Shown: positions 18,188 through 27,673, numbered from the stretch's first letter. The stretch is DNA of 64,000 bases from Candidatus Gastranaerophilales bacterium (GCA_944325785.1 CALVBN010000005.1:62001-126000); one strand, 5' to 3'. Numbers and translations: made by a program. The notes: generated by a model from the letters alone, not told the origin.

Positions 18188-18556
18188 TTATTCTTTTGAT
18201 TCTCTATATTCTTCATCAGCTTCCGCTTCAAGCCGTTCTATTTCTTCTTTATTTTCCTCTTCTTCTTTTTCATCAAGAAGATCTTTAAGACTTTTTTTAT
18301 GTTTTTTTGAGTTCAACACAGATGCCACATTAGTCATTGCAAGAGAGTTTAATGTTGCCCTTAAAAGAGCGCTTCTGTCAACAAACGGCTGATTATAGAA
18401 GTTTTCTTCCTCTTCGCCTTCCGCAGGCGGAAGGTACATTGCTTCAGAGCCGTATTTTTCCTGACTCATTTTCGCAGCCGTACCGGAAGGATCGCCGCTT
18501 TTAAAATTAAAAGCGCCGCCGATACCATAAAATCCTGCTGACCTGTTATCTACCAC
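18188..18556 (-). CDS. Small hypothetical protein with acidic coiled C-terminus
   Basis: 122 aa, not recognised. Glycine-rich start (FYGIGGAFNFKSG), a central segment, and a highly charged K/E-rich tail likely to be helical. GTG start at 18556 with GAGGT 7 nt upstream. No signal peptide or membrane segment. FNFKSG near residue 16 recalls the lineage N-terminal tag seen in other genes here. Probably a lineage-restricted structural or adaptor protein. Confidence 0.65.
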   Translation of the reverse strand: MVDNRSAGFYGIGGAFNFKSGDPSGTAAKMSQEKYGSEAMYLPPAEGEEEENFYNQPFVDRSALLRATLNSLAMTNVASVLNSKKHKKSLKDLLDEKEEEENKEEIERLEAEADEEYRESKE

Positions 18557-18642
18557 ATTAAGACCTCATGTTAAGGATATATATTTCACATTATAAATAT
18601 CCTCATAGCATAATATAACCTCTAAAAGTATTATTTGCTAGT

Positions 18643-19497
18643 TTATGACAAAATTGTTACATTTACTCCGGATGGAATAAAATGCAGACCTTTAATTATT
18701 TGATACTGCTGATTTAAGGAAACATTTTCAATCTCTTCAAGCGTGAAATACGCAGAGCCGGAGCCGGACATTATCGCATTCGGGACAGTTTTTTTTATTT
18801 GCTGAAGTTCTTCATAATCATCAAAAACCGCATATTCTAAATCATTGTAAAGAAATTCTCTTATGTCAGAGCCGTTATTTATTGCTTCTATCATTTTTTC
18901 GGTCATGTTGTTTTGCGGTTTATATTTTTTTAAAGAATATTTAGTGTATGCTTCTTTAGCAGAAATACCGAGTTTTCTGGGTTTGATAATTGTTAATGGC
19001 ATATTGAGGCTTTTAAGTTTTTCTATTTTTTCGCCTCTGGAAGTTGCAAGCAGACATCCGCCTTCCAGACATACATTTAAGTCGGAGCCTAATTGAGCGC
19101 ATAATTTGTGCATCTCATCGTCGTCCAAAGGCATACCCAAAAGACGGTTTAATCCCGCAATAGTTCCGGCAGCATCAGTACTGCCGCCGGCAAGTCCTGC
19201 AGAGACCGGAATATTTTTATTTATATATATATTTATTTTTGCTTTTTTTCCAGTTTTTTCCAGAAATAATTGAGCTGCTTTATAGACGAGATTTTTATTA
19301 TCATATGGGACTTCGTCACTTTTTCCGTCAAGCAGTATTTCTGTTTTCTCTGCTTCTTCAAGTTCAATATCCAAATAATCATACAGACTAACCATCTGCA
19401 TAATGCTTTTGATATTATGGAATCCGTCATCTCTTCTGTTTACTATTTCCAGCGTCAAGTTAATTTTTGCCGGACACTGCACTGTACATTTTTTCAT
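18643..19497 (-). CDS. ispE: 4-diphosphocytidyl-2-C-methyl-D-erythritol kinase
   Basis: GHMP kinase of the MEP isoprenoid pathway, phosphorylating the 2-hydroxyl of CDP-methylerythritol. 284 aa, the usual length. CPAKINLTLEI at residues 9-19, the ATP loop PVSAGLAGGSTDAA mid-protein, and MSGSGSAYF in the C-terminal half are diagnostic. Confidence 0.96.
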   Translation of the reverse strand: MKKCTVQCPAKINLTLEIVNRRDDGFHNIKSIMQMVSLYDYLDIELEEAEKTEILLDGKSDEVPYDNKNLVYKAAQLFLEKTGKKAKINIYINKNIPVSAGLAGGSTDAAGTIAGLNRLLGMPLDDDEMHKLCAQLGSDLNVCLEGGCLLATSRGEKIEKLKSLNMPLTIIKPRKLGISAKEAYTKYSLKKYKPQNNMTEKMIEAINNGSDIREFLYNDLEYAVFDDYEELQQIKKTVPNAIMSGSGSAYFTLEEIENVSLNQQYQIIKGLHFIPSGVNVTILS

Positions 19498-19877
19498 AAA
19501 TAAATTTTAGCATAGAAATAACATCCAGAATTTATTATAGAGATTTAGGAAGAAAAATTTTACTCTAATGTAACACAACACCACATTTCATGCACCTTTC
19601 GCAAGCTTAATTTAAAAATTTTCACATAAAATTTGGCACAAACTCCCTTCCTGAAGGGGTAGGGGGAGAAAAGTAAAGAAAATGGTAATTTCAGCGAACA
19701 GATAAATATGAACCAAGCAAGCGAAACTGTCACAATAAACAATGCTGCAGCTGGAAATAATTTTGAACTTTTTTGTAAAGAAATGTTTACAAATCAATGA
19801 TAAATCTTAAATTTTAGGCAATTTTTTTAACAATAATGTCTTTATATATGTAGTTAGGTTTATAAAGGTTTATTATT
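19498..19877. other. 380-bp gap between divergent genes, mostly AT-rich
   Basis: No gene I trust. It holds a GGGGTAGGGGGAG stretch (about 19656-19670) that faintly resembles the dispersed G-rich repeat, and an open 30-codon frame at 19708-19800 without a ribosome site. The 3' end supplies AAGG before the GTG at 19878. Confidence 0.4.
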
Positions 19878-22040
19878 GTGACGCAGATTAATCCGAATAT
19901 TAATTATAATATGTATCAAAATCAAGTACAGAACCAGCCTGTACGTATTCCTAACTATTATGCTGCAAGCACTTTTGAGCATCCGGGGTTTAAAGAGACT
20001 TTAGAAGAAAACCCAATGTATGATATGTTTATGAAACCGTTTGTCGAGCATCCTTGGGCTGTATTAGCTTCCTGGCTTGTTTTAGGGTTGGGACTTGATG
20101 CTTATTCTCAAGCCTGCAGCGGAAAGTATGAAGACAGCCTTCCTGCAAAAGCGGGAAGATTCGGCGACAGAATCCAGCACTCAAAATTAATTCAAAACAA
20201 ACCGGTTCAAGCTGTTATTCACGGCTTAGGCTCTGTTAAAAAAGCCGGCGGCAAAGCCGTTCAAAACAGTGCCATACTAAGAGCTATGAGAGATACTCCG
20301 ACAATGCCTGAGTGGGGTATGGTTAAAACTCAGATGTTTAACCAAAAACAAGAAGTTGTACAGGATTTCATAAGGATTGCTGAAGCATTAAAACTCAATG
20401 ATGAAGGCGCACCTACATTGAAAAATATAGGATTGACATCTTATGAGAAAGATATGCTTAAAAAGAAATTTAACGTAAAACGTATTTCCGAAATTCCGGA
20501 AACTAAAGCTGTCAATCAAGTTTTGCTTGAAAGACTGGGCAGAACACCGGAACAGATTAAGAAAATCCAAGCGCTCGGAGATGCTTCAAGTGAAGCTGTC
20601 AAAAAAGAAATTCTTAAAGATATGGGCTTAACAAAAGATAAACTTAAGCTCATAAAAGAAGATGTATACGGCGAATACATAAAAGATGTAAAAATCGCCT
20701 GCGAAAAAGTACGCGGCAGAGTTAAAATGGGTGCAGGACACTACAGCCTGCTTGGACCTTTAACAAAACCGTTTGAAAGAACAATAGGATGTGATGAAGT
20801 TTATAATAAACTGCACAGTATGTCAAAAGAAGGTACAAAAACTGCAACAGGCAGATTTTGTTCTAAGATGATGCAGATGTTCCACAGAGGAATAACATTC
20901 GGCGGAGGCAAACTCGGCGCATTAATCTTTATTGCCCCTGTTCTTGTTGAAGTTGCAATGAATGTCAAAAAGGCTGACAAAGACCAGAAAATCGGTACTG
21001 CTGCAAACGGGCTTGTAGAAAATGTTTCCTGGGTATTCACGTTCCCGATTGCATTAAAGATGATGCACGCGCTGGGCGGAATTAAATACGCAGGTATGAG
21101 TAAGGAAAACGTCGAAAAAGTAAGAACATTAACAAAAAAATTTAATGAGCAAAACGGAAGCGGATTTATTGACAGACTAAAAGGTTTGTTTGGAAAATCT
21201 GAACTAAAACCGAGTGAGTTTAAAACACATGCGGAATATAAAATAGAAAAGAATAAAGTCAAAACACAGATTAAAGATTTATCAAAAGTTGAAGGTCAGA
21301 ATATTTTTACAAAAGGGCTTCGCAAGATTGCCGGTCTGTTAACACCGGATTTAGGCAACTTGAGAGGTTATCACGGCGGTAATATTGCTTCTAAATTTAT
21401 TCACGACCTTCCTCATCTCGGTAAAGATGCATTTGGTATCCCGCTTAGATTCGGGGTTTGGGGTTTGCTCTCTATGGGAGTACTGGGTGCTGCGCTTACA
21501 AAATGTACAACTGCAATCTTCGGAAAATCATATGACGCTATGAAACAGGATGAACATAATGACAGCCTAAAGACTCAAAAACAATTCCTAAAAGATGATT
21601 TGAATGACAGGCTGGTAAAACTCGCAAGAGAAAAGCAGAATGCATCTTCTCCAGTACAAAATAATAATATTAAATCCAATCCTCAAGCCATTCCCGTATC
21701 AAGAGGCAAAGATGCAAACAGCGGTTTAATTCCGGATGTCCAAATTCAAGAAAACAAGATTGATAACTATACTTATATTCCATCTTCTAAGAATATAATT
21801 CCACAGCCGGTCAAAAATAACAAATTAGACAATTATACATACATTCCGTCTTCTGAATGCAAAATCAAAACCGACAGCGCATCACAAGATAATAAACGCA
21901 GATACATCCCGTCACAGGCAGCTGCAAATATCCAGAAAAGCTTTGATAACTCCGGTCTGCAGTCAGCACTTGACAGAGCGCAGAAGGCAGAAGATAAAGC
22001 TTTGAGAGTTCTTGCCGGTAATTTCCAAGATTTCAGTTAA
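19878..22040 (+). CDS. Large lineage-type membrane protein, function unknown
   Basis: 720 aa, not recognised. GTG start with AAGG about 8 nt upstream. Asparagine- and tyrosine-rich N-terminus without a signal peptide; hydrophobic helices near residues 60-76, 341-362, 384-400 and 520-540; long charged helical stretches between. The C-terminal tail has two copies of DNYTYIPSS (near 632 and 652) and a partial third (RRYIPSQA). General build (tag-like N-terminus, scattered helices, no catalytic motif) matches the product of 31018-32511. Confidence 0.7.
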   Translation: MTQINPNINYNMYQNQVQNQPVRIPNYYAASTFEHPGFKETLEENPMYDMFMKPFVEHPWAVLASWLVLGLGLDAYSQACSGKYEDSLPAKAGRFGDRIQHSKLIQNKPVQAVIHGLGSVKKAGGKAVQNSAILRAMRDTPTMPEWGMVKTQMFNQKQEVVQDFIRIAEALKLNDEGAPTLKNIGLTSYEKDMLKKKFNVKRISEIPETKAVNQVLLERLGRTPEQIKKIQALGDASSEAVKKEILKDMGLTKDKLKLIKEDVYGEYIKDVKIACEKVRGRVKMGAGHYSLLGPLTKPFERTIGCDEVYNKLHSMSKEGTKTATGRFCSKMMQMFHRGITFGGGKLGALIFIAPVLVEVAMNVKKADKDQKIGTAANGLVENVSWVFTFPIALKMMHALGGIKYAGMSKENVEKVRTLTKKFNEQNGSGFIDRLKGLFGKSELKPSEFKTHAEYKIEKNKVKTQIKDLSKVEGQNIFTKGLRKIAGLLTPDLGNLRGYHGGNIASKFIHDLPHLGKDAFGIPLRFGVWGLLSMGVLGAALTKCTTAIFGKSYDAMKQDEHNDSLKTQKQFLKDDLNDRLVKLAREKQNASSPVQNNNIKSNPQAIPVSRGKDANSGLIPDVQIQENKIDNYTYIPSSKNIIPQPVKNNKLDNYTYIPSSECKIKTDSASQDNKRRYIPSQAAANIQKSFDNSGLQSALDRAQKAEDKALRVLAGNFQDFS

Positions 22041-22133
22041 TATTTTTATCTCCAAACATACTATATTTAAAGGATTTCAAAGGAGTAAAATTATAGTTTA
22101 ATGTATTTAGGATAGTTATAATTGGAGATAATT

Positions 22134-22904
22134 ATGGATATATTTGCAGTCATAGGGCTGTTTTTTGGTATTACGATGATACTTATCGGTCAAGCAATGG
22201 AAGGCGGTAATATCGGACAGCTTTTGCAGATAACTGCAGCATTCATTGTATTGGGCGGTACAACCGGTGCGGTTCTTTTGAGTTTTCCGCCGAAAACACT
22301 GCTTTCGGCTATCAAAATCTTAAAAGATGTTTTTATGCCTCCGAAATCTGATTTTGAAGCACTTATTACCGAAATCGGCAGTTTTGCAACAAAAGCAAGA
22401 AAAGAAGGTATCATTGCTCTTGAAAAAGAAGCGTATAACGCTTCAGACCCGCTTCTTACACTAGGTCTGGGAGCTGTTGCCGATGGTACAGACCCTACTC
22501 TTGTAAGAGAAATGATGGAAAACCAGATTGAACAGTTTGAAAATTATGTCAACAACGCGGCAAAAGTATTTGAATCTTTCGGCGGATACTCTCCGACATT
22601 AGGTATTATCGGTGCGGTTATGGGTCTTATCCAAGTTATGCAGAACCTGTCTGACCCGTCTAAACTGGGCGCAGGTATTGCCGTCGCATTCGTTGCTACT
22701 ATTTATGGTTTGTTTGCGGCAAACTTAGTCATGATTCCTATCAGTACAAGAATTAAATTTATTTTTCAAGGCGTATTTTTATACAAAAATATGATTCTTG
22801 AAGGCGTATTATCTATTCAAGCAGGCGAAAGCCCTGTTTTGATAGAAAGAAAATTACGTTCATTCATACTTGAAGAAAGCAAGGAAGAAAAACCGAATGG
22901 CTAA
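22134..22904 (+). CDS. motA: Flagellar stator protein MotA
   Basis: 256 aa proton-channel stator subunit, MotA/TolQ/ExbB type. Four membrane segments: two near the N-terminus (IFAVIGLFFGITMILIG) and two later (GIIGAVMGLIQVM, AVAFVATIYGLFAANLVMIP). I chose the ATG at 22134, with GGAG 6 nt upstream, over the in-frame TTG at 22122. Overlaps motB by 8 nt. Confidence 0.95.
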   Translation: MDIFAVIGLFFGITMILIGQAMEGGNIGQLLQITAAFIVLGGTTGAVLLSFPPKTLLSAIKILKDVFMPPKSDFEALITEIGSFATKARKEGIIALEKEAYNASDPLLTLGLGAVADGTDPTLVREMMENQIEQFENYVNNAAKVFESFGGYSPTLGIIGAVMGLIQVMQNLSDPSKLGAGIAVAFVATIYGLFAANLVMIPISTRIKFIFQGVFLYKNMILEGVLSIQAGESPVLIERKLRSFILEESKEEKPNG

Positions 22905-23970
22905 AAAGAAAAAACATCCGGAACACGAAAATCTAGAAAGGTGGCTGGTTTCATATTCAGACTTCATTACGCTGCTGTTTGCCACTTTCGTTGTTCTGTA
23001 TGCACTCGCACAAGTTGATGCAACTGATTTTGCCAAACTTGAAGAGTCTTTAAAAAATGCATTCAGTCAGGGTGCCTTGTTTGACGGCCAGCAGGCTGTT
23101 ATGGACGGAAGTGATTCTATTTTTGACCAGCAGCAGGCTAACTCTTTTATTCCGAGTTTGATGCTTGAATATATCAGCCCTAAATACGAAGAAGAATCTT
23201 TTAAAGAGATAGAAGAAGCTATCAAAGAACTGACAGAAGCTGGAGAGCTTGACGGAATATCGTCTAAAATAACCGATAAGGGACTTTTATTAACATTTGA
23301 TGATAAATACCTTTTTGCAAATGCTTCCGCATATCTTAGCAGCGATGCAAAAAAACTGCTGGATAAAGTCGGGGTTTTGATTTGCAAAAAATTTGTTCTG
23401 CACTCTATGCGGGTTGAAGGTCATACCGACAGCGAACCCATAAGAACTATACAGTATCCGTCTAACTGGGAGCTTTCCTCTGCAAGAGCATCATCTGTTG
23501 TAAGATATTTAATCGAAAGGTTTAAATTCTCTCCGTCGCTTTTCTCCGCAATAGGATATGCAGATACAAGACCGCTTGAAACTGCAATTTCTCCAAAAGA
23601 TCCTGTTAACAGAAGGGTCGAAATCCTTGTTATGAAAAATAAATACAGACGTGATTTTGAAACCCGCAACGACAACACAATGAAACTGACCAAATCACAG
23701 CAGGAAGCAATACAAAGACAGCGTCAGGAAGTTATAAGGCAGGTAGAAGGTGATTCTATTTCACCGGCAGCCAGAAAGCTTCTGGAAGAAAACAGAAACA
23801 GACTCAGAATTCAGCGCCAGAAGAGCGAAAAACTATCCGACAGAAACATGGAATTATATATAAATCTCGGCAAGGAAACCGATAAAGATGATGATATCAT
23901 GCCTGAAGTTGAAAGACGGGTTATCAAACTAAACTCAAATATACCGGAAGATGAGGATTTCGGCTTATGA
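22897..23970 (+). CDS. motB: Flagellar stator protein MotB
   Basis: 357 aa. Short cytoplasmic N-terminus, one membrane helix starting SYSDFITLLFATFVVLYA with the proton-carrying aspartate at D22, a plug region, and an OmpA-type peptidoglycan-binding domain (VEGHTDSEPI, NWELSSARASSVVRYL). Anchors the stator to the wall. The ATG at 22897 overlaps motA; an in-frame TTG at 22870 is less likely. Its C-terminal 100 residues beyond the OmpA domain are glutamine/arginine-rich and longer than usual. Confidence 0.95.
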   Translation: MAKKKKHPEHENLERWLVSYSDFITLLFATFVVLYALAQVDATDFAKLEESLKNAFSQGALFDGQQAVMDGSDSIFDQQQANSFIPSLMLEYISPKYEEESFKEIEEAIKELTEAGELDGISSKITDKGLLLTFDDKYLFANASAYLSSDAKKLLDKVGVLICKKFVLHSMRVEGHTDSEPIRTIQYPSNWELSSARASSVVRYLIERFKFSPSLFSAIGYADTRPLETAISPKDPVNRRVEILVMKNKYRRDFETRNDNTMKLTKSQQEAIQRQRQEVIRQVEGDSISPAARKLLEENRNRLRIQRQKSEKLSDRNMELYINLGKETDKDDDIMPEVERRVIKLNSNIPEDEDFGL

Positions 23971-24575
23971 TGCAGTATGCAGTCGGAATGTCTTTAGCAC
24001 CGGCTTCTTCTATAGAAAGCGGAGTCGCCGTAAGAGAAATCGCAACAGGTAAATTGATTTATGTAGATAAACTTTTTTCTATGCAGGATGTACAGCTGTT
24101 TTTTGAAAACTATGTTTCTCTAAAAGAGTCCGTCATATGCGTATCTCTTCCATGGGATAATACTATGATGGAAGGCAAATGGAGAGTTCTTTCCAAGCCG
24201 TATCAGCTTATTCACAGTGAAGAAGAACGATTCTTAAACCGCGATAACTGGATGCAGCGATTTTCCACCAGAGGAAGCGAACTTTTTTTAAACCTCAAAA
24301 ATGCCGGCGCCGATATTTCCAGATTTGAAGTTTATCTTACAAGGCAGAAACTCAACCTGTATTCAAACTTTAAAGAACGTTCATCTGCTGATTGTAAATT
24401 TTTGCAGTCTGCACTAAAATTTGAATACGGATTTGATAACCTTCCTGTTAATATGATGCCGGTTGCGCAGCTGGAAGCTATTGTCGGCGCGGTTCTTGCA
24501 GGAGAAAAACTAAAAAACAATACAGAAGAAATTTTTGTCTTCCGCGGATTAGGTGTTATTAATTCTTGTAAATAA
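23967..24575 (+). CDS. Conserved hypothetical protein, possible RNase H-like fold
   Basis: 202 aa. Overlaps motB by the ATGA tetranucleotide, so it is translated with the stator genes. No signal or membrane segment. The pattern (ESGVAVREIATGKLIYVDKL, VICVSLPWDN, FEVYLTRQ, then AQLEAIVGAVLAG near the end) resembles the spacing of RNase H-fold proteins of the DUF429 kind, but acidic active-site residues are not all evident, so the assignment is tentative. Its linkage to motAB may be incidental. Confidence 0.6.
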   Translation: MMQYAVGMSLAPASSIESGVAVREIATGKLIYVDKLFSMQDVQLFFENYVSLKESVICVSLPWDNTMMEGKWRVLSKPYQLIHSEEERFLNRDNWMQRFSTRGSELFLNLKNAGADISRFEVYLTRQKLNLYSNFKERSSADCKFLQSALKFEYGFDNLPVNMMPVAQLEAIVGAVLAGEKLKNNTEEIFVFRGLGVINSCK

Positions 24576-24664
24576 TTGTAAATATTTATTGCTAAAAAAG
24601 CAATTTTTAAAATTTACGGTTGTTTCATAAACAGAAAGTGTAGATGTCGAAAGGATGTAATTTT

Positions 24665-25954
24665 ATGGTTCAAGCTTTAGATAACAATAGACCTGTATAC
24701 AACGCGGTAAAGATTAATATCAAAAAACCGGAAGTAAATGCAGGGGTAAATGCAGGGGTAAATACAGAAGGAAATACCGGAGAAAACACCGTTGTAAATA
24801 ATAACGGAATTTACAACGCAGTAAGTATAGATATTGATAATCCGTCAGTAAATACTTCCCCCAAAAAGGTTTATGATTATCCGGAAGCTCTTTCGCCGGT
24901 AACATATGATATGGCAAATATTCAGCAAATACCGCTGCCGCAGGGCTTCCAAGTTGCATATCAGACAACTAATGTTATTCTTCCTAAGATAGAAAACGAA
25001 GTTGAAGTTGAAGCTGCTGAAACAGAAGAAGCTGAAGATACAGAAGAAGAAACTGCAGTGGAAGCAAATGAAGAAGAATCTAAAGAGGCGCAGACCGCAG
25101 CAGCAAATGAACCGACTGAAACAGCACAATCACCTGCTGAAGTAAAGCCGGAAGTTCCCGCACCTAACTATACAACCGTAGAAAAAGAAAAAGGCACAGA
25201 AGAACCTGCAGCAGAACAAACAGCTGAACCCGCAGTTCCGGCAAAAGAAGAAGTAAAACCGGAAGAAATTAAAGAAGTTAAAAAACCGGAAATTATTCCT
25301 GCAGAAGAAATCCTGCCGGATGTTGATATTCCTCTTGTTATATCAAATTTAACAAGCAGCGATTTTGATACACAGGCTCTGCAAATGGAAGAAATCGCAA
25401 GAATTTCGCTAGACAATTCAGCCAATGCGGTACCTTATATTGTCCGCGAAGTTTTTTCAAGCTTGATTGATATAACTAATAAAGACACTACAAGTCTTGC
25501 AACACCGACTCAAGCTCAAGTCGATGCCAGAAGAAAAGTCATAGCAAATTTTGCAGCACTAGAACAGGGTGCGCAGCAGCCTCCGTATCCGATGACACAG
25601 GAAGAAATTGTTCTTGCTAACGAACTTTCTCCTATGGAACAGGCTGAACGCAACAAAGAATACGCATTATACACAATGTCTATTCTTGCAAAAATCTACA
25701 CTGATGAAGTAGAAAAACAAACAGGAAATATTGTTCCGATGACAGATTTGCCGGGAACTTCCGCAATTGTTGATGCATTAAGATATAATCCGAATGCAGG
25801 TGTTAAAATAGCATCAATCGACGCTCTAAGACATATTGCAAGACCGGAATACAAAGAAGAGTTGAACACACTCTTCAGCCTTGCTCAAGCTGATACAAAC
25901 CCGCAGGTTGCACTCTCAGCTTCAAGAGCACTAAATGATATAAATAACAAATAA
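24665..25954 (+). CDS. Protein with acidic linker and C-terminal HEAT-like repeats
   Basis: 429 aa from the ATG at 24665, picked for AAAGGA upstream; the frame is open to 24644. The N-terminus has two YNAV(K/S)I(N/D)I segments and a short GVNAGVN tandem. Residues about 120-215 are a very acidic proline/glutamate linker. Residues 220-428 are helical with HEAT-like pairs (VKIASIDALRHIARPEYKEE, PQVALSASRALNDI). Likely a scaffold that binds other proteins. Confidence 0.65.
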   Translation: MVQALDNNRPVYNAVKINIKKPEVNAGVNAGVNTEGNTGENTVVNNNGIYNAVSIDIDNPSVNTSPKKVYDYPEALSPVTYDMANIQQIPLPQGFQVAYQTTNVILPKIENEVEVEAAETEEAEDTEEETAVEANEEESKEAQTAAANEPTETAQSPAEVKPEVPAPNYTTVEKEKGTEEPAAEQTAEPAVPAKEEVKPEEIKEVKKPEIIPAEEILPDVDIPLVISNLTSSDFDTQALQMEEIARISLDNSANAVPYIVREVFSSLIDITNKDTTSLATPTQAQVDARRKVIANFAALEQGAQQPPYPMTQEEIVLANELSPMEQAERNKEYALYTMSILAKIYTDEVEKQTGNIVPMTDLPGTSAIVDALRYNPNAGVKIASIDALRHIARPEYKEELNTLFSLAQADTNPQVALSASRALNDINNK

Positions 25955-25986
25955 TACTACACTTTCTATTATTTTACACAAACAAA

Positions 25987-26019
25987 TACCGCGGAATTGA
26001 TTTCATCAATTCCGCGGTA
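25987..26019. terminator. Terminator hairpin between convergent genes
   Basis: Perfect 15-bp stem TACCGCGGAATTGAT with a TTC loop, between two genes ending toward each other. It lacks a long T run on either side, but position and strength suggest it serves both. Confidence 0.7.
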
Positions 26020-26033
26020 ACACTTATGTTTAA

Positions 26034-26600
26034 TTATTTGTTTTCTTCTACTACCGGCGGAGGCGGAACTTGAACCTGTCTTCTTTGTTCAAATCTTTGT
26101 CTGCCTTCTTTTTTCATCTGTTTCAAAATCTTTTTCTGGTCGCGTGTTAATATAGACTCAAAATCTTTCATATTCTGCTTTCTAATTTCATTTGCCTGTT
26201 TTTCAAGTGCTTGAATTTCTTTATCTAAAGCAGCGAGTTTTTCTTCCTGCGCCCAGGTTGCAATTCTTGAAAGTTTAACCATCTCGGCTTCTTTCTTCTT
26301 CATTCTGATTTGTTCAATTACCGGCTTCATTTGCTGATGCCCTTTGATACGGATTTCTTTAGCTTTTACTTTCTGTTCTTCAGTCAGTCCTAATTTTTGT
26401 TCAAAAGCAGCCTCACGTGCTTTTTTGATTTTCATCATTTCTTCTCTGGAAGGCGGATTTTTTATACCTTCATTTGTTTTGGGAGCTGCAGTTTCAATTG
26501 CTTTTTCATTCGTACTCTTAACTGCAGCATTTTCTTCTGCTTGAACAGCAGCACCTGCCATCAAGCACACTGCACACATTAAAATTGCTAATTTTTTCAT
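26034..26600 (-). CDS. Periplasmic LTxxQ-motif protein (CpxP/Spy/CnrX-like)
   Basis: 188 aa. Signal peptide (residues 1-21, ending AVQA), then a mostly helical, charged protein with two LTxxQ-type motifs, LGLTEEQKVKAKEI (near 70) and ILTRDQKKIL (near 151), the signature of the CpxP/Spy/ZraP fold. These act as periplasmic chaperones or metal sensors. Ribosome site AGAGAGG. It is third in an operon behind an anti-sigma factor and an ECF sigma factor, the same set of parts as the CnrYXH metal-sensing system, so it may be the sensor or the main target. Confidence 0.82.
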   Translation of the reverse strand: MKKLAILMCAVCLMAGAAVQAEENAAVKSTNEKAIETAAPKTNEGIKNPPSREEMMKIKKAREAAFEQKLGLTEEQKVKAKEIRIKGHQQMKPVIEQIRMKKKEAEMVKLSRIATWAQEEKLAALDKEIQALEKQANEIRKQNMKDFESILTRDQKKILKQMKKEGRQRFEQRRQVQVPPPPVVEENK

Positions 26601-26611
26601 AAATTACCTCT

Positions 26612-27109
26612 CTATAATAAATCATTCAATACATTTGCTAATTCCTGCTTAGCATTATAAATTCGCGATTTTATTGTACCAATTGGACATTTTAGTTTTT
26701 TTGAAGCTTCTTCATATGTGTATCCTTGAATTTCACATAACATAATTGTTTCTCTTAATTTTGGCTTTAGATTATCAATTGCCTTAATTATTCTTTTCTG
26801 CCTTTCCGTTGTAATAATACTGTCTTCAGGAGTCTGTCTTTTATCTTTTATACTGTTTAGAGTATATTCATCAGAGTCAGAACCCTGCTGTTGTTTAAAG
26901 TAAGATGATTTTAAATAATCTTTTGATGTATTTTTGGCAACCGTATTTACCCAGCTTTTCAGCTTGCCCTGTTCTTTATACTTCTCGGAATTTTTCCAGA
27001 GTTTTATATAAACTTCTTGTTCCAAATCCTCGTTTTCTTGTTTGGTCATTAAGTATATTATATTTTTTATATTTTGCCGATGATTTTTAATTATCTCGTT
27101 AAAGTTCAT
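26612..27109 (-). CDS. ECF-type RNA polymerase sigma factor
   Basis: 165 aa with sigma region 2 (DLEQEVYIKLWKNSEKY, LKSWVNTVAKN) and region 4 (LRETIMLCEIQGYTYEEAS followed by GTIKSRIYNAKQEL, the recognition helix). No region 3, as in group 4 sigmas. Its ATG overlaps the anti-sigma stop by ATGA. Expected to direct RNA polymerase to envelope-stress or metal genes, including its own operon. Confidence 0.94.
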   Translation of the reverse strand: MNFNEIIKNHRQNIKNIIYLMTKQENEDLEQEVYIKLWKNSEKYKEQGKLKSWVNTVAKNTSKDYLKSSYFKQQQGSDSDEYTLNSIKDKRQTPEDSIITTERQKRIIKAIDNLKPKLRETIMLCEIQGYTYEEASKKLKCPIGTIKSRIYNAKQELANVLNDLL

Positions 27110-27459
27110 TCATCCACCATAATCAGACCGTAAGAATCTACCGGAAATCCGAGTTCTTCAGCCGTCAATATATCGCCGTACCGCATTGTATCCATAAAGT
27201 CATCATTATTATAAGCAACACCTAGAGTTAAAGTTGAAAACAAAAGTAATGATACAGCACATACGGCTTTAAGATTCACACGTTTCTTAGCATTTTTGGA
27301 ACGGTAATACAATTTAACTTCGTCAATCAGTTCTGAAACCCGATCCATTTTTTCTTGTTCTTTCCGGCACTCTTCACACTCTTCGATGTGCTTTGCAAGC
27401 GCTGCTTCATCGGAGAAGATAAATAAGCCTTCATATTTTGAACATTTCTTATCCATCAT
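27106..27459 (-). CDS. Membrane anti-sigma factor with zinc-finger motif
   Basis: 117 aa. HIEECEECRKE (residues 24-34, HxxxCxxC) is the core of a zinc-binding anti-sigma domain. One membrane helix at about 64-81 (AVCAVSLLLFSTLTLGVAY) leaves a short periplasmic tail of about 35 residues. It precedes its sigma factor, opposite to the usual order. GAGG before the first of two adjacent ATGs. Confidence 0.88.
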   Translation of the reverse strand: MMDKKCSKYEGLFIFSDEAALAKHIEECEECRKEQEKMDRVSELIDEVKLYYRSKNAKKRVNLKAVCAVSLLLFSTLTLGVAYNNDDFMDTMRYGDILTAEELGFPVDSYGLIMVDE

Positions 27460-27476
27460 ATTTACCTCTTTAATTG

Positions 27477-27503
27477 TATAACGAAAATCAAATAAAAATG
27501 TTC
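27477..27503 (-). promoter_or_regulatory. Candidate ECF-type autoregulated promoter
   Basis: On the minus strand GAAC (27503-27500) and CGTTATA (27483-27477) are 16 nt apart, the spacing and bases of ECF promoters, just upstream of the anti-sigma gene. A second GAAC-N16-GTC lies further upstream near 27550-27575. Confidence 0.4.
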
Positions 27504-27621
27504 AAAAAGTTTAAAAAATAATTGTAAAGTTTTGTAAAAAATTTGACACATGACTAGCAAAAAATTTTTTGTTCAGTTTTTTAGATAGATATAAAGCTCT
27601 CTCTTCTTATTTAAACGGACA

Positions 27622-27647
27622 GGCCTTGGTTACAAGGTCTTTTTTTT
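27622..27647 (+). terminator. Orphan rho-independent terminator
   Basis: GGCCTTG, GTTA loop, CAAGGTC, then eight T. It faces the + strand, but no + strand gene lies upstream; the flanking genes (anti-sigma and mraY) are on the minus strand. It could end a short untranslated transcript starting after TATAAA near 27591. Confidence 0.6.
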
Positions 27648-27673
27648 ATGCTAAATAACAAAAGAGCATTCCG

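Noticed and set aside
19708..19800. 30-codon frame in the gap upstream of the 720-aa gene
   Set aside because: No ribosome site or -10 box at the right distance, and no recognisable sequence.
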